From Alcaligenaceae bacterium (GTDB lineage Bacteria; Pseudomonadota; Gammaproteobacteria; Burkholderiales; Burkholderiaceae_B): a stretch of DNA of 64,000 nucleotides. Both the position numbers and the translations under genes were made by a program. The stretch lies in the NCBI GenBank assembly GCA_013416435.1, contig JACCEN010000005.1:1-64000 (forward strand). The letters run 5' to 3'. The notes under the pieces are model-generated. The model saw nothing but the letters and a program-made list of their open reading frames with translations. It was not told the DNA's origin and did not search any database. Positions within the stretch are counted from its first letter, which is position 1; each line of letters begins with the position of its first letter. Positions 30,496-39,144 of the stretch are shown piece after piece.

Positions 30496-30903
30496 TTAAA
30501 CAGGTGGAAGAGGGCGGCGTTTACGCTGGTCGTCGGTGGCGACGTAGGTAAGAATGGCTTCAGTCACTTTGACGACTTCCAGTTCCAGCCTTTGGCGCTC
30601 CGCGTAGACTTCGACTGCAACGGTGATGGAGGTCGTTCCGACCTTGATGATTTCAGCATAGAAGCTGAGCAGGTCACCGACGAATACCGGCTGTTTGAAG
30701 GTGAAGGAGTTTACCGCGATCGTGGCCACGCGGCCCGCGGCGCGCCGCGTGGCCGGTATGGAACCCGCGATATCGACCTGCGCCATGATCCATCCTCCGA
30801 AGACGTCTCCGTGGATGTTGGCGTCGGCCGGAAGCGGCATGACGCGCAAGACCGCGTGGCGTTCGGGCGGCGGCAGCAGGGTAGGGGTATTGGCGATGCT
30901 CAT
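30496..30903 (-). CDS. Hotdog-fold acyl-CoA thioesterase (YciA-like)
   Basis: A 135-residue single hotdog domain thioesterase. The diagnostic motif is ADANIHGDVFGGWIMAQVDIAG (about 25-46), which carries the catalytic aspartate and the HGxxFGG turn of YciA/BFIT-type enzymes, followed by VATIAVNSFTFKQPVFVGDLL. Such enzymes hydrolyse a broad range of acyl-CoAs in the cytosol. It is likely co-transcribed with mgtE. The exact substrate range cannot be inferred. Confidence 0.92.
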   Translation of the reverse strand: MSIANTPTLLPPPERHAVLRVMPLPADANIHGDVFGGWIMAQVDIAGSIPATRRAAGRVATIAVNSFTFKQPVFVGDLLSFYAEIIKVGTTSITVAVEVYAERQRLELEVVKVTEAILTYVATDDQRKRRPLPPV

Positions 30904-30975
30904 GCTTGCATTTTAGCGGCAAGCGGGCTTGCCGCCCCGTTAAAGATTTATTAAATGGATGCGGATTCAGGAAAC

Positions 30976-32178
30976 TTACGAACCGGCTTGCGCCAGCCAA
31001 TGCTTTGCGAGTTCCACCCAGTAGGTTGCCCCCAGGGGAATCAGGTCGTCGTTGAAGTCGTAGCTGCCGTTGTGCAGCATGCAAGGCCCCAGGCCGTGGC
31101 CCGCGACGCGGTGGTCGCCCTGCCCATTGCCGATCCAGACATAGCAGCCGGGCTTTTCCTTGAGCATGAAGGCGAAGTCTTCGGCGCCCATGGAGGGCTG
31201 GACCGAGGCATTGACGTTTTCCTTGCCGACGATGCCTTCGAGGACTTGCGCGCACAGTCCGGCCTCTTTGGCATGGTTGACCGTGGGCGGGTACTTGCGC
31301 TGGAACTTGAAGTCGGCTTTGCAGCCCAGGGCGTGGGCGGTGTGCTCGGCGATTTCCTTCATGCGGTTTTCGATCAGGTCGAGCATGTCTTCGGAAAACG
31401 TTCGGACCGTGCCGCGCAATATCGCATCGTTGGGGATCACGTTGTCGGCCGAGCCGGAGTGTATCTGGGTAATGCTCAGCACGGCGGGTTCCAGCGGATT
31501 GCGATTGCGCGTGACGATGGTCTGCAGGCTTTGCGCAAGCTGTACGGCAGCCATGACCGGGTCCACGCCAAGATGAGGCATGCCGCCATGGGCGCCCTTG
31601 CCTTCGATGCCGATTTCGAAGGTATTGCTGGAGGCCATGATCGGGCCGGCCACCAGGCCGAAACTGCCGACCGGCATGCCGGGCCAATTGTGCATGCCGA
31701 AGACCGCATCCATGGGGAAGCGTGTGAAAAGCCCGTCGTCGATCATGGCCTTGGCGCCGCCGAAGCCTTCCTCGGCGGGCTGGAAGATGACATGCACCGT
31801 GCCGTCGAAATCGCGGTGCTCTGCCAGGTAGCGGGCCGCCGCCAGCAGCATGGCGGTGTGTCCATCGTGGCCGCAGGCGTGCATCTTGCCCGGATGGCGG
31901 CTGGCATGCTCGAAGGTGTTGAGTTCCTGCATGGGAAGCGCGTCCATATCGGCGCGCAGGCCTATGGCCTTGCCATTCTGCGTTTTGCCGTGAATGGTCC
32001 CGACGACGCCCGTGACGCCGAGCCCTTTGTGGACGGGTATGCCCCAGGATTCGAGTTTCTGCGCGACAACGTCTGCGGTCCGGACTTCCTCGTACGCGAG
32101 TTCGGGGTGGGCGTGGAGGTCGCGGCGGATGGCCGTGATTTCCGACTTCCATTCCAGGATAGGCTCGGTAAGCTTCAT
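30976..32178 (-). CDS. M20-family metal-dependent amidohydrolase (second copy)
   Basis: A 400-residue M20D hydrolase with RRDLHAHPELAYEE, HACGHDGHTAML, FQPAEEGFGGAKAM, GMHNWPGMPVG and MGAEDFAFML. It clearly resembles the protein at 1418-2617 throughout, so the two are paralogues. Expected activity is removal of an acyl group from an N-acylated amino acid (hippurate or indole-acetyl type). The ATG at 32178 has GGAAC about 9 nt upstream. It lies 72 bp upstream of the yciA-like gene and may head an operon through mgtE. Confidence 0.93.
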   Translation of the reverse strand: MKLTEPILEWKSEITAIRRDLHAHPELAYEEVRTADVVAQKLESWGIPVHKGLGVTGVVGTIHGKTQNGKAIGLRADMDALPMQELNTFEHASRHPGKMHACGHDGHTAMLLAAARYLAEHRDFDGTVHVIFQPAEEGFGGAKAMIDDGLFTRFPMDAVFGMHNWPGMPVGSFGLVAGPIMASSNTFEIGIEGKGAHGGMPHLGVDPVMAAVQLAQSLQTIVTRNRNPLEPAVLSITQIHSGSADNVIPNDAILRGTVRTFSEDMLDLIENRMKEIAEHTAHALGCKADFKFQRKYPPTVNHAKEAGLCAQVLEGIVGKENVNASVQPSMGAEDFAFMLKEKPGCYVWIGNGQGDHRVAGHGLGPCMLHNGSYDFNDDLIPLGATYWVELAKHWLAQAGS

Positions 32179-32293
32179 GGTTACGGTTCCTGTTTTGATT
32201 TAATGCCGTGAGAATACCCGTGTAGGAGCGTATCACCGATTATCGTGCAATTGAAGCCGGGCATGCCCGCGGTGGCAGGCACGCGCGGCGGGG

Positions 32294-33154
32294 TCATCGG
32301 CTCGGTGCGGCGTAATCCAGATGCGGCTGTATCATGGCATCGAGCGCGGGCGCGGTGTGCGGATTGCCTGCGTAGACATAGCCTTTGATCGGCCAGGGGT
32401 CGCGGTGGTACATGTCTTCGCAGATGCCCCCCGCTTCGCGGACGATGACGGTGCCGGCGGCGACGTCCCAGGGCGCCAGGCCCATTTCCCAATAGCCATC
32501 GTATCGCCCGCAGGCCACCCAGGCCAGGTCCAGCGCCGCGGCGCCCAGGCGCCGTACGCCGCGCGTCAGTTGAATGGAGGCGTCCAGGGTGGGCATGTAT
32601 TGGTCGGTGAAGGAAAAATCGCGGAACGGCAGGCCCGTGCCCAATACGGCCTCGGACAATTGCGTGGTCTGCGAGCAGTTGATGCGGCGCTCGTTCAGCC
32701 AGGCCCCCACGCCGTACATGGCGCTGTAGAGTTCTTCGCGATTGGGGTCGTAGACCACCCCGATGACGGGCGTGTCGCGTTCGAGGGGCTCGCCGGCGTC
32801 GACCACTGCTCCTGCATGGGCGATAAGGGCTATGGACACCGCATAATGAGGGATGCCGTGCAGGAAGTTGGTGGTTCCGTCCAGCGGGTCGATGTACCAG
32901 GTAGCCACGCTGGAGGTCGTGCCGCCGCTTTCTTCCGCCACGATGCCCAGTTCTGGAGTGCGTTCGCGCAAGATCTGTATGACGGCTTCCTCGGCTTCGC
33001 GGTCCGCCTGCGAGACCAGGTCGTTGCGCATTTTCTTGTCGATGACGAGTTCGGCTCGATTGTGCGAGTAGGCTTGTAAAATGGCGGCTGCGGCATGTGC
33101 GGCAGTAACGGCGGCATCCAGGCAGTCGCTGAGTGGCAGACGGGTTGATTGCAT
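32294..33154 (-). CDS. Inositol monophosphatase family phosphatase (SuhB-like)
   Basis: A 286-residue Mg2+-dependent phosphatase. The three family metal motifs are complete: IVAEESGG (about 70-77), the DPLDGTTNF signature (about 88-96), and WDVAAGTVIVREAGG near 225. KKMRNDLVSQADREAE in the N-terminal helix is also typical. Family members act on inositol phosphates or related sugars, and SuhB additionally assists rRNA transcription antitermination in E. coli. It is divergent from mnmC with a 94-bp gap. Confidence 0.92.
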   Translation of the reverse strand: MQSTRLPLSDCLDAAVTAAHAAAAILQAYSHNRAELVIDKKMRNDLVSQADREAEEAVIQILRERTPELGIVAEESGGTTSSVATWYIDPLDGTTNFLHGIPHYAVSIALIAHAGAVVDAGEPLERDTPVIGVVYDPNREELYSAMYGVGAWLNERRINCSQTTQLSEAVLGTGLPFRDFSFTDQYMPTLDASIQLTRGVRRLGAAALDLAWVACGRYDGYWEMGLAPWDVAAGTVIVREAGGICEDMYHRDPWPIKGYVYAGNPHTAPALDAMIQPHLDYAAPSR

Positions 33155-33248
33155 ACGGTAAGGGCCCTGTTCGACAAGAGCGAAACACGCTCGTTCATTC
33201 CACAGCCATTGTACGTGAAGGTTTTTTTATTGTTCTATAGCGGCAAGC

Positions 33249-35120
33249 ATGTCGAGCAAGTACGAGCCCCTGATTCCCGCCTCGATGGCATTCAACGAAC
33301 GCGGCATCCCGATGAGTCCCCGCTATGGGGACGTCTACCACCCCGCATGGGGCGCCCTGGCTCAGGCGGGGCGGGTGTTTCTGCCGGGCAACGGGCTTCC
33401 TGAGCGCTGGCGCGGCAAAGACGCATTCACGGTATGCGAAACCGGCTTTGGGCTGGGGCACAATTTTCTGGCATTGTGGCGAGCCTGGCGCGACGATCCG
33501 CTCAGGTCCGCTCGGTTGCACATGGTGTCGTTCGAAGCCCATCCTTTTTCCGCCGCCGATCTATCCGAGCTTCTCCTGCCCCGGCTGGAAGAGCCCGAAA
33601 GGCGGCTTGCCCAGCAGATGGTACAGGCGTGGCCGGTCTTGCTGCCGGGCCTGCATCGCCTCGAATTCGAGGGCGGCAGCTTGACTCTGACCCTGGTCTT
33701 CGGCTCGGTCGAGCGTTTGGCCAGGCAGGTGTCGGCAAGGGTGGATGCCTTCTTCCTTGATGGCTTCGCCCCGCGTGTGAACCCGCAGATGTGGTCCAGG
33801 CAGTTGTTCGGGCAATTGGTCCGCATGGCCAATCCGCATGCCACGGCGGCCACCTGGTGCTGTGCAGGCGAGATGCGGCGTTCGCTGGCGGCTGCGGGAT
33901 TCCTCGTCAGCAAGGTCAAAGGCTACGGCGGGAAGCGCGAAATGACGGTGGCGACGCTGCGGCCGGGGCTGGGGCGCGGTGACGCGCCGCCCAGCAGGGG
34001 CGGACCTTCCTCCGTCGTCGTGGTTGGCGGCGGCCTGGCCGGCGCCGGCGTGGCGCATGCGCTTGCGCTGCGCGGCATTCCGTCGACGGTGATCGACCCG
34101 GCATTCTCTCTTGGGCCCGGCGGCAGCCACAAGGGCCACCTGGCAGCGGCGCTCACGCCCGCGCTCAGCCGCGACGATGATCCGCGGTCGCGCATCGCCA
34201 GAGGCGGCGCACTGCGGGCGCTGGCGCGCTGGCAAGTGTTCGACGAAGGCGCGCGCCCTCGGCGCTGCGGTACGCTGGAGGTCGTAAGGGACGCTCATCA
34301 GGCCGCGCACTGGCGGCATGCTCTCGACGTGCTGCGGCTTCCCGAAGAATGGGTTTGCTGGCTCGATCCCGGGCAGGCCAGGGAACGTACGGGGGTGGAC
34401 CTGGGCGCCGGCGGCCTGTGGTTTTCGGCTGGGCAAGTGGTCCGGATGGAGCCGTTGCTCGAAGCAATGCTTGCTTCTCCGCAAATAGCGCTTCTGGCCC
34501 ACAGCGTCCATGCCCTAAGCCGAGGGGCGTCCGGCCTGTGGCAGGCGCACGGGCCGGATGGACGGCTGCTGGCAAGTGCCGAGCATGCCGTCCTGGCGAC
34601 CGCTCACCGCACACCGGCTCTTTTGCCGGCGATGGAAGGGACGAGGCCCCTGCCGAAAGTGCATGCCATGTACAAAATGGGGGGCCAGGTCAGTTATCTT
34701 GACGGGCCTGGCGCCGTGGACACCCGGGCGATCCTGGCGGGTAACGGATATTGCCTGCCGCGTGTGCACGGGCGCACCGTGGTCGGGAGCACCTACGAGC
34801 TGGATACGGAGTCTTGCCGGGTCACGGCGGCCGGGCATAATGAAAACCTTGAAAAGCTCGATGCGCTGCTCGGGCGCCAGAGGCCGAGCATGCTGGACGG
34901 CGCTGCGATCGAGGGATGGGCGGGCTGGAGGGCCGCCGTCACCGACCGGCTGCCGATGATCGGGTCGGTCCCGGGCGCGGAAGGTTTGTGGCTGGCCTGC
35001 GCGTATGGGTCGCGCGGCTTGACCTGGTCTGCCTTGGCGGGCGACCTGATCGCCGCTGAAATGTTTGGCGAGCCGATTCCGCTGGAGCGGGAATTGCTGC
35101 AAAAAATAGCGGCGCGCTAA
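33249..35120 (+). CDS. mnmC: tRNA mnm5s2U biosynthesis bifunctional protein MnmC
   Basis: MnmC finishes the wobble modification mnm5s2U34 in tRNAs for Lys, Glu and Gln. 623 residues: N-terminal SAM-dependent methyltransferase (SPRYGDVYHP, ETGFGLGHNFLA near 62-73, FLDGFAPRVNPQMWS) and a C-terminal FAD oxidoreductase starting at SSVVVVGGGLAGAGVAHAL (about 256-274), with GSTYELD and a final DRLPMIGSVPG and YGSRGLTW. Both activities look intact. The start is the ATG at 33249. One target tRNA, tRNA-Lys(UUU), is encoded 3.8 kb downstream. Confidence 0.95.
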   Translation: MSSKYEPLIPASMAFNERGIPMSPRYGDVYHPAWGALAQAGRVFLPGNGLPERWRGKDAFTVCETGFGLGHNFLALWRAWRDDPLRSARLHMVSFEAHPFSAADLSELLLPRLEEPERRLAQQMVQAWPVLLPGLHRLEFEGGSLTLTLVFGSVERLARQVSARVDAFFLDGFAPRVNPQMWSRQLFGQLVRMANPHATAATWCCAGEMRRSLAAAGFLVSKVKGYGGKREMTVATLRPGLGRGDAPPSRGGPSSVVVVGGGLAGAGVAHALALRGIPSTVIDPAFSLGPGGSHKGHLAAALTPALSRDDDPRSRIARGGALRALARWQVFDEGARPRRCGTLEVVRDAHQAAHWRHALDVLRLPEEWVCWLDPGQARERTGVDLGAGGLWFSAGQVVRMEPLLEAMLASPQIALLAHSVHALSRGASGLWQAHGPDGRLLASAEHAVLATAHRTPALLPAMEGTRPLPKVHAMYKMGGQVSYLDGPGAVDTRAILAGNGYCLPRVHGRTVVGSTYELDTESCRVTAAGHNENLEKLDALLGRQRPSMLDGAAIEGWAGWRAAVTDRLPMIGSVPGAEGLWLACAYGSRGLTWSALAGDLIAAEMFGEPIPLERELLQKIAAR

Positions 35121-35190
35121 GCCTTTCAGCCATTGCGAAAGGCTTATAAAGCTGTACCATTTTATTTTATGGTTTAAATCGGTCAGAATA

Positions 35191-37452
35191 ATGGCTTTTG
35201 ATGCTTTTTTGGGCGTAAGCCCCGAGGATTGCGCTGTGCCGCCCAAGTCCGACCTTGATCACGTGACGCAAATTGACACCCTTGAATTCCTGGCCTCGAA
35301 ATCGACGCATGCCGATTTTTCGGTGGAAGGCGGCGACCTGCAATTGCAGGTCGAGGCCACTGCGCCGGGTGTATACCGCTTGCGTTGCGGGCCGCAAAGC
35401 GTCCTGCACCCCGACAAGCCCAGCCCCCGCAAGCGCGCCCATGCCGAGATGCTGATCGCCCGGCAAGAATCCATCGGCGAGATCGTGGTGTCGTCCATTG
35501 CAGAATCGCCCCAGCAAGGCTGGCGGCTGGAGCAAGGCGATATCGTCCTCGAGATTCAACCCAGCCCTTTTCAGTTTTCGGTATACCGGGGCGACGATTG
35601 CCTGGTAAGCAGCCGAGCGGGTGAAGCCCTGTCGCTTGGTGGAAGCGACGACGACCCCCAATGGCACCTATGCCTGGACCTCGACGGCGACGACGCCTTG
35701 CATGGCGGCGGCGAAACCGGCGGCGAACTCGATCGGCGGGGTGCATGCCTGGTGTCCGACGACATAGGCGCCCGGTCGCTGCCCCTGATATGGAGCACCA
35801 AGGGCTGGGGCGTGTACTTCAATACGCTGGGACGGGTCGAGCATGATTTCGACAGCGGCCAGGACGATAGTTATCGCGTGACCGTTCACGATGCGCTGCT
35901 GGATGCCTATCTCTTTGCGGGCGAACCGTCCGAAATCCTCAATCAGTACACCGCGCTGACCGGCCGGGCCGGACAGCCCGGTCTGTGGCCGATGGGCGTA
36001 TGGCTGGACCAGGCCGAAGGCCAGTCGCTGGCCGATACGCTGGGTATCATCCGCGAGTTCCGAAGCCAGGAATGGGGGCTGGACGTCGTGCGCCTTGCAC
36101 CGCCCGCCGCTTGCGGATTCCAGGCCGACAAGCCGGCATTCGAATGGGACGCGGCCCGCGTGCCCGATTCGCGAGCCATGTTCGCCGGCTTCCAAGAGCT
36201 GAACATGCAGGTGGCGGCACCATTCTTTCCAGGCGTATTGAGCGATACCGGGCTTTTCGCCGAATGGGAAGACCGCGGCTGGCTGCTCATCAACGACGAC
36301 GGCGAAGCGCATGTCTTTCCTGGTACCGAGGTCACCGGCGGCAAGTCCTTCGGGCTGCTCGACCTGACCAACAAGGATGTCTTCAAGTTATGGTCGGAGC
36401 GCCACCGCCAGCTCGTGGATGAAGGCCTGACCGCGCCCGCCTGCGACGCGCGGTTCGACATCCCGGACGGCATCACGGCTCGGGGCGGCGAAACCGGCGC
36501 GGTGTTGCGCACCGTCTATCCCCTGTTGGCCCGGCAGGCGCTGTTCGATGCCGTTGCGGGGCACAAGACACCGCAGGAAGGCGTGATCTGCAGCACGGAC
36601 TTGTTCCCGTCGGCACAGCGCTTCGCCTGGCAGGACGGCTTCTGTATCGGCAACGATTGGGCTGCCATGGAGCATTCCTTGCGCACCGCGCTTTCGCTGG
36701 GCGATAGCGGCATCCCCATGCAGACGCATGCGCTGGGATCGGCAAAGCATTCTCTGGAAGGCATGACGCCGGAACTGTATGTGCGCTGGCTCGCCATGAA
36801 CGTATTTTCCGGAAACTTCCGATTCCAGGGCTTGCTGCAGCTGCTTCCGTCGGGCTTCGACGATCACACCCGCGAGCTCGTCCGGCACTGGCTCCAGTGG
36901 CGTTATCGGCTCATTCCCTACGTTTTGGGCATCATCGAAGACGCCGTCCGCACCGGGCTGCCGGTGCAGCGGTCCATGGCGCTTTGCTTTCCCGGCGATA
37001 CCCTGGCTCAGGCCTGGGATACCCAATACATGCTGGGTCCGGCACTGCTGGTGGCTCCCGTGCTCAAGCCGGGCAAGGAAGCGCAGGTATATCTGCCGCA
37101 AGGCGACGCATGGTGGGATCTCAATACCGGCTGGCGTTACGAAGGCGGCGCCACCTTGACTGTCCAAGCGGAGCTCGATACCCTGCCGATCTTCGGGCGC
37201 GAAGGCCATATGCTCTGCCTTGGGCCCACGGTCCAGCATTCGGGCGAGTTCAATTCGGCGCGCATCCTGGACGAAGTCTGGATGTTCGGCATGCCTGAGC
37301 ATAGTCCCGTCGTCATGCGCAACAAGATACGCGTCATGCAGATGCAGGGGTCCAGCTATATCAAAGGCCTGGAGGGGCTGCGCATACTTCCGTCCGAAGG
37401 GCTGGAGGTCAAGCGGCGTGGGGCCGAGGTGCGTATTTCAAGAGCCCGATAG
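35191..37452 (+). CDS. Glycoside hydrolase family 31-like protein, divergent
   Basis: A 753-residue protein with GH31 layout: N-terminal beta-sandwich (about 40-260), a TIM barrel from about 263 (GLWPMGVWLDQ), and a C-terminal beta domain (MLGPALLVAPVLKPGKEAQVYLPQGDAWWDLNTG). By comparison with YicI, Asp419 (CDARFDIPD) aligns with the nucleophile in TDFGERIP and Asp489 (GNDWAAMEHSL) with the acid/base in GGDCES, so both acids are kept although their surroundings are not. No signal peptide is seen, so a cytosolic alpha-glycosidase of unknown specificity is the best guess. It follows mnmC by 70 bp and ends in a repeat. Confidence 0.82.
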   Translation: MAFDAFLGVSPEDCAVPPKSDLDHVTQIDTLEFLASKSTHADFSVEGGDLQLQVEATAPGVYRLRCGPQSVLHPDKPSPRKRAHAEMLIARQESIGEIVVSSIAESPQQGWRLEQGDIVLEIQPSPFQFSVYRGDDCLVSSRAGEALSLGGSDDDPQWHLCLDLDGDDALHGGGETGGELDRRGACLVSDDIGARSLPLIWSTKGWGVYFNTLGRVEHDFDSGQDDSYRVTVHDALLDAYLFAGEPSEILNQYTALTGRAGQPGLWPMGVWLDQAEGQSLADTLGIIREFRSQEWGLDVVRLAPPAACGFQADKPAFEWDAARVPDSRAMFAGFQELNMQVAAPFFPGVLSDTGLFAEWEDRGWLLINDDGEAHVFPGTEVTGGKSFGLLDLTNKDVFKLWSERHRQLVDEGLTAPACDARFDIPDGITARGGETGAVLRTVYPLLARQALFDAVAGHKTPQEGVICSTDLFPSAQRFAWQDGFCIGNDWAAMEHSLRTALSLGDSGIPMQTHALGSAKHSLEGMTPELYVRWLAMNVFSGNFRFQGLLQLLPSGFDDHTRELVRHWLQWRYRLIPYVLGIIEDAVRTGLPVQRSMALCFPGDTLAQAWDTQYMLGPALLVAPVLKPGKEAQVYLPQGDAWWDLNTGWRYEGGATLTVQAELDTLPIFGREGHMLCLGPTVQHSGEFNSARILDEVWMFGMPEHSPVVMRNKIRVMQMQGSSYIKGLEGLRILPSEGLEVKRRGAEVRISRAR

Positions 37453-37456
37453 GGCG

Positions 37457-37486
37457 GGGGTCAGACCCCGTACGGGGTCTGACCCC
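37457..37486. repeat. Palindromic repeat copy after the GH31 gene
   Basis: A perfect 30-nt unit with GTAC core, beginning 5 bp after the stop codon. Confidence 0.95.
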
Positions 37487-37569
37487 GATGGCACTACTTT
37501 AAGAAGTGGCGGAACCTGTATCTGCTCGATCCGGCACGACTTGCGTCATTTGTTTTTAGTATCTAGCGC

Positions 37570-37797
37570 GGCCCGCCAGCGGCTTATGGGGCAGTCGTGC
37601 TCCCGTGCACCGGTCCTGCTGGCGCAGGACTTCCCGGCCAAGGCCAGGCTGTCGGGGCGGACGCAAAACTCGCCCACTCGGGCCAGTGGCCCGAAAGCAT
37701 GGGCTCAAACAGTTGCGTCCTTGCTCCCCCGCCATCCTGGCCTTGGCCGGCGGTGCCCGAAAGTCGCCCTCCTCACCCCATAAACCGCTGTCAGGCC
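37570..37797. repeat. Large nested palindrome, about 230 bp
   Basis: Arms pair from outside to inside: GGCC (37570) with GGCC (37794); CAGCGGCTTATGGGG (37577-37591) with CCCCATAAACCGCTG (37776-37790), one mismatch; GACTT (37628) with AAGTC (37761); CCGGCCAAGGCCAGG (37634-37648) with CCTGGCCTTGGCCGG (37736-37750), perfect; GGACGCAA (37659) with TTGCGTCC (37713); GCCCA (37672) with TGGGC (37700); TCGGGCCA (37678) with TGGCCCGA (37687) at the tip. No credible gene lies inside. It could be a miniature inverted-repeat element or a structured RNA. Confidence 0.85.
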
Positions 37798-37827
37798 TCA
37801 CAGCTGCTTGGGCTGTGGCGATGTCAT

Positions 37828-37857
37828 GGGGTCAGACCCCATGCGGGGTCTGACCCC
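37828..37857. repeat. Palindromic repeat copy between two larger inverted repeats
   Basis: A full 30-nt unit with core ATGC. It sits in the gene-free stretch, about 400 bp from the nearest stop codon, unlike the other copies. Confidence 0.95.
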
Positions 37858-37893
37858 TCAGCCCTGGGCCGTCCAATCAGAGCAGGCGCAGGG

Positions 37894-38010
37894 CAGCTTG
37901 GCATATAGGGGTTGAGGGCGGTTTTCGGAGGCGCCGGGCCAGAACCGGGAAGTGATGGCCGACGGCCAGCACCGCCTACGGCTAGCCCGATGCCCCTATA
38001 CGCCAAGCTG
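37894..38010. repeat. Structured inverted-repeat element, 117 bp
   Basis: CAGCTTGGCATATAGGGG (37894-37911) pairs with CCCCTATACGCCAAGCTG (37993-38010), 17 of 18 bases. Inside, GGCGGT (37917) pairs with ACCGCC (37971) and TGGCCG/CGGCCA (37956-37968) forms a tip hairpin. The remaining sequence of 37858-37893 and 38011-38059 shows nothing recognisable. Confidence 0.8.
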
Positions 38011-38059
38011 ACCGTGTTCAGTGACCAAAAAGCAGCTCAGAATGCTAAGGTAATGCCAT

Positions 38060-38902
38060 TCAGGTCTGCCCCCTTTGTCCGCTTATCTCTACGACGAGCC
38101 CTGGCTTGAAGTCCGGGTTTTCGGCCTTGTCGCCCATGACATAGCCGCGCGGATTGCAGAGGACGCGCGTGCCCGCGACCGTGTAGTCGAAATTATTATG
38201 AGTGTGCCCATGTATCCATAGGGCTACGCGGTCCGCGCCCATCAGGTTTTCGTTATTGGAGACGAAACAGGTGTTGATGGCGGAATCGGCGAAGCGCGGG
38301 TGAATGCTGCGCGGCGAGGGCGCATGATGCGTGATCACCACCGTGGGGCCGTCATGGTGTTCGCTGAGCTTGCCTTCGAGCCAGGTCCGGTTGTCGGCGA
38401 ACAGGCTTTCGACCTCTTGCGGCGTCAGTAGTCCTTGAGGGCTTGCCGGCGATTTGATCCTCGAGTAGTCGTAGGTCAGCCGCAGTGCCTGGGCGATCGC
38501 CATTTCGCGAGCCGGGCCATTGCCTTCCAGGTTGAAATCGCTCCAGAGGGTGCTGCCCAGAAAGCGGATGCCATGCAGGCAGGCTTGCTGGTTATGAAGC
38601 AGCCGGATATGCGTGCCTTCGGTAAGCCGTAACAGTTCTTCAATGGTGCCGTCTATGCTGCCGCCATAGAATTCATGGTTGCCCGGCACATACAGCACCG
38701 GCTTGTCGAATCCCATCGCCCACTCGATCGCCCGTTCCGGGCGCGCAATATCGCCCGCGAGAATGACGATGTCCGCCTTGGTGTGCGGCAGAGGCATGCC
38801 GGCTTTGCCAAGGTGCAGGTCCGACAGTATGTTGAGGCGTATGGTCTGTGGCATGGCAATATGGTTCGTCATTGATTTGACAGGCTTATAGGAAAACGTC
38901 AT
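38060..38902 (-). CDS. Calcineurin-like metallophosphoesterase
   Basis: A protein of about 280 residues with all five family motifs: LNILSDLHLG (D, H), VILAGDIA, YVPGNHEFYGG, VVITHHAPS and WIHGHTHNN. These bind two metal ions for phosphoester hydrolysis; the substrate is unknown. The start is uncertain: ATGs at 38902, 38872 and 38854 are all in frame and none has a strong ribosome binding site. The last would give MPQTIRLNILSD, closest to the domain edge. It is divergent from tRNA-Lys. Confidence 0.88.
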   Translation of the reverse strand: MTFSYKPVKSMTNHIAMPQTIRLNILSDLHLGKAGMPLPHTKADIVILAGDIARPERAIEWAMGFDKPVLYVPGNHEFYGGSIDGTIEELLRLTEGTHIRLLHNQQACLHGIRFLGSTLWSDFNLEGNGPAREMAIAQALRLTYDYSRIKSPASPQGLLTPQEVESLFADNRTWLEGKLSEHHDGPTVVITHHAPSPRSIHPRFADSAINTCFVSNNENLMGADRVALWIHGHTHNNFDYTVAGTRVLCNPRGYVMGDKAENPDFKPGLVVEISGQRGQT

Positions 38903-38920
38903 AATCTCGTTCTTCGCGTC

Positions 38921-38996
38921 GGGTCGTTAGCTCAGTCGGTAGAGCACCGGACTTTTAATCCGTTGGTCGCGCGTTCGAGCCGCGCACGACCCACCA
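38921..38996 (+). tRNA. tRNA-Lys (anticodon UUU)
   Basis: A 76-nt cloverleaf with encoded CCA. Acceptor GGGTCGT pairs ACGACCC; D stem GCTC/GAGC; anticodon loop CTTTTAA gives UUU; T stem GCGCG/CGCGC around TTCGAGC. In the anticodon stem the outermost pair 27-43 is C-U, a mismatch; the other four pairs are normal. Confidence 0.98.
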
Positions 38997-39022
38997 ACGA
39001 ATTCTAGCAAGATCAAGCAATC

Positions 39023-39052
39023 AGCCGCTTCCTTTAGGGGGGCGGCTTTTTG
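39023..39052 (+). terminator. Rho-independent terminator after tRNA-Lys
   Basis: AGCCGCTTCC pairs with GGGGGCGGCT through two G-U pairs, around a short TTTA loop, followed by TTTTTG. Confidence 0.88.
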
Positions 39053-39144
39053 TTGTGTGTCGTGTTTTCAACTGTACGCCCAAACGCATGCCCGAGCGCA
39101 TGCCCTGCGTGTGGAACCTAAGCATTTGAACAGGGATTGAAGCC

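Noticed and set aside
37453-38059. Short open frames in the gene-free stretch (for example 37605-37853 plus)
   Set aside because: They cross palindromic arms and a repeat copy, and their translations resemble no protein. No transposase remnant could be confirmed.
38873-38902. Certain choice of the phosphoesterase start at 38902
   Set aside because: Kept as the longest form only; starts at 38872 and 38854 are equally possible because no strong ribosome binding site discriminates them.
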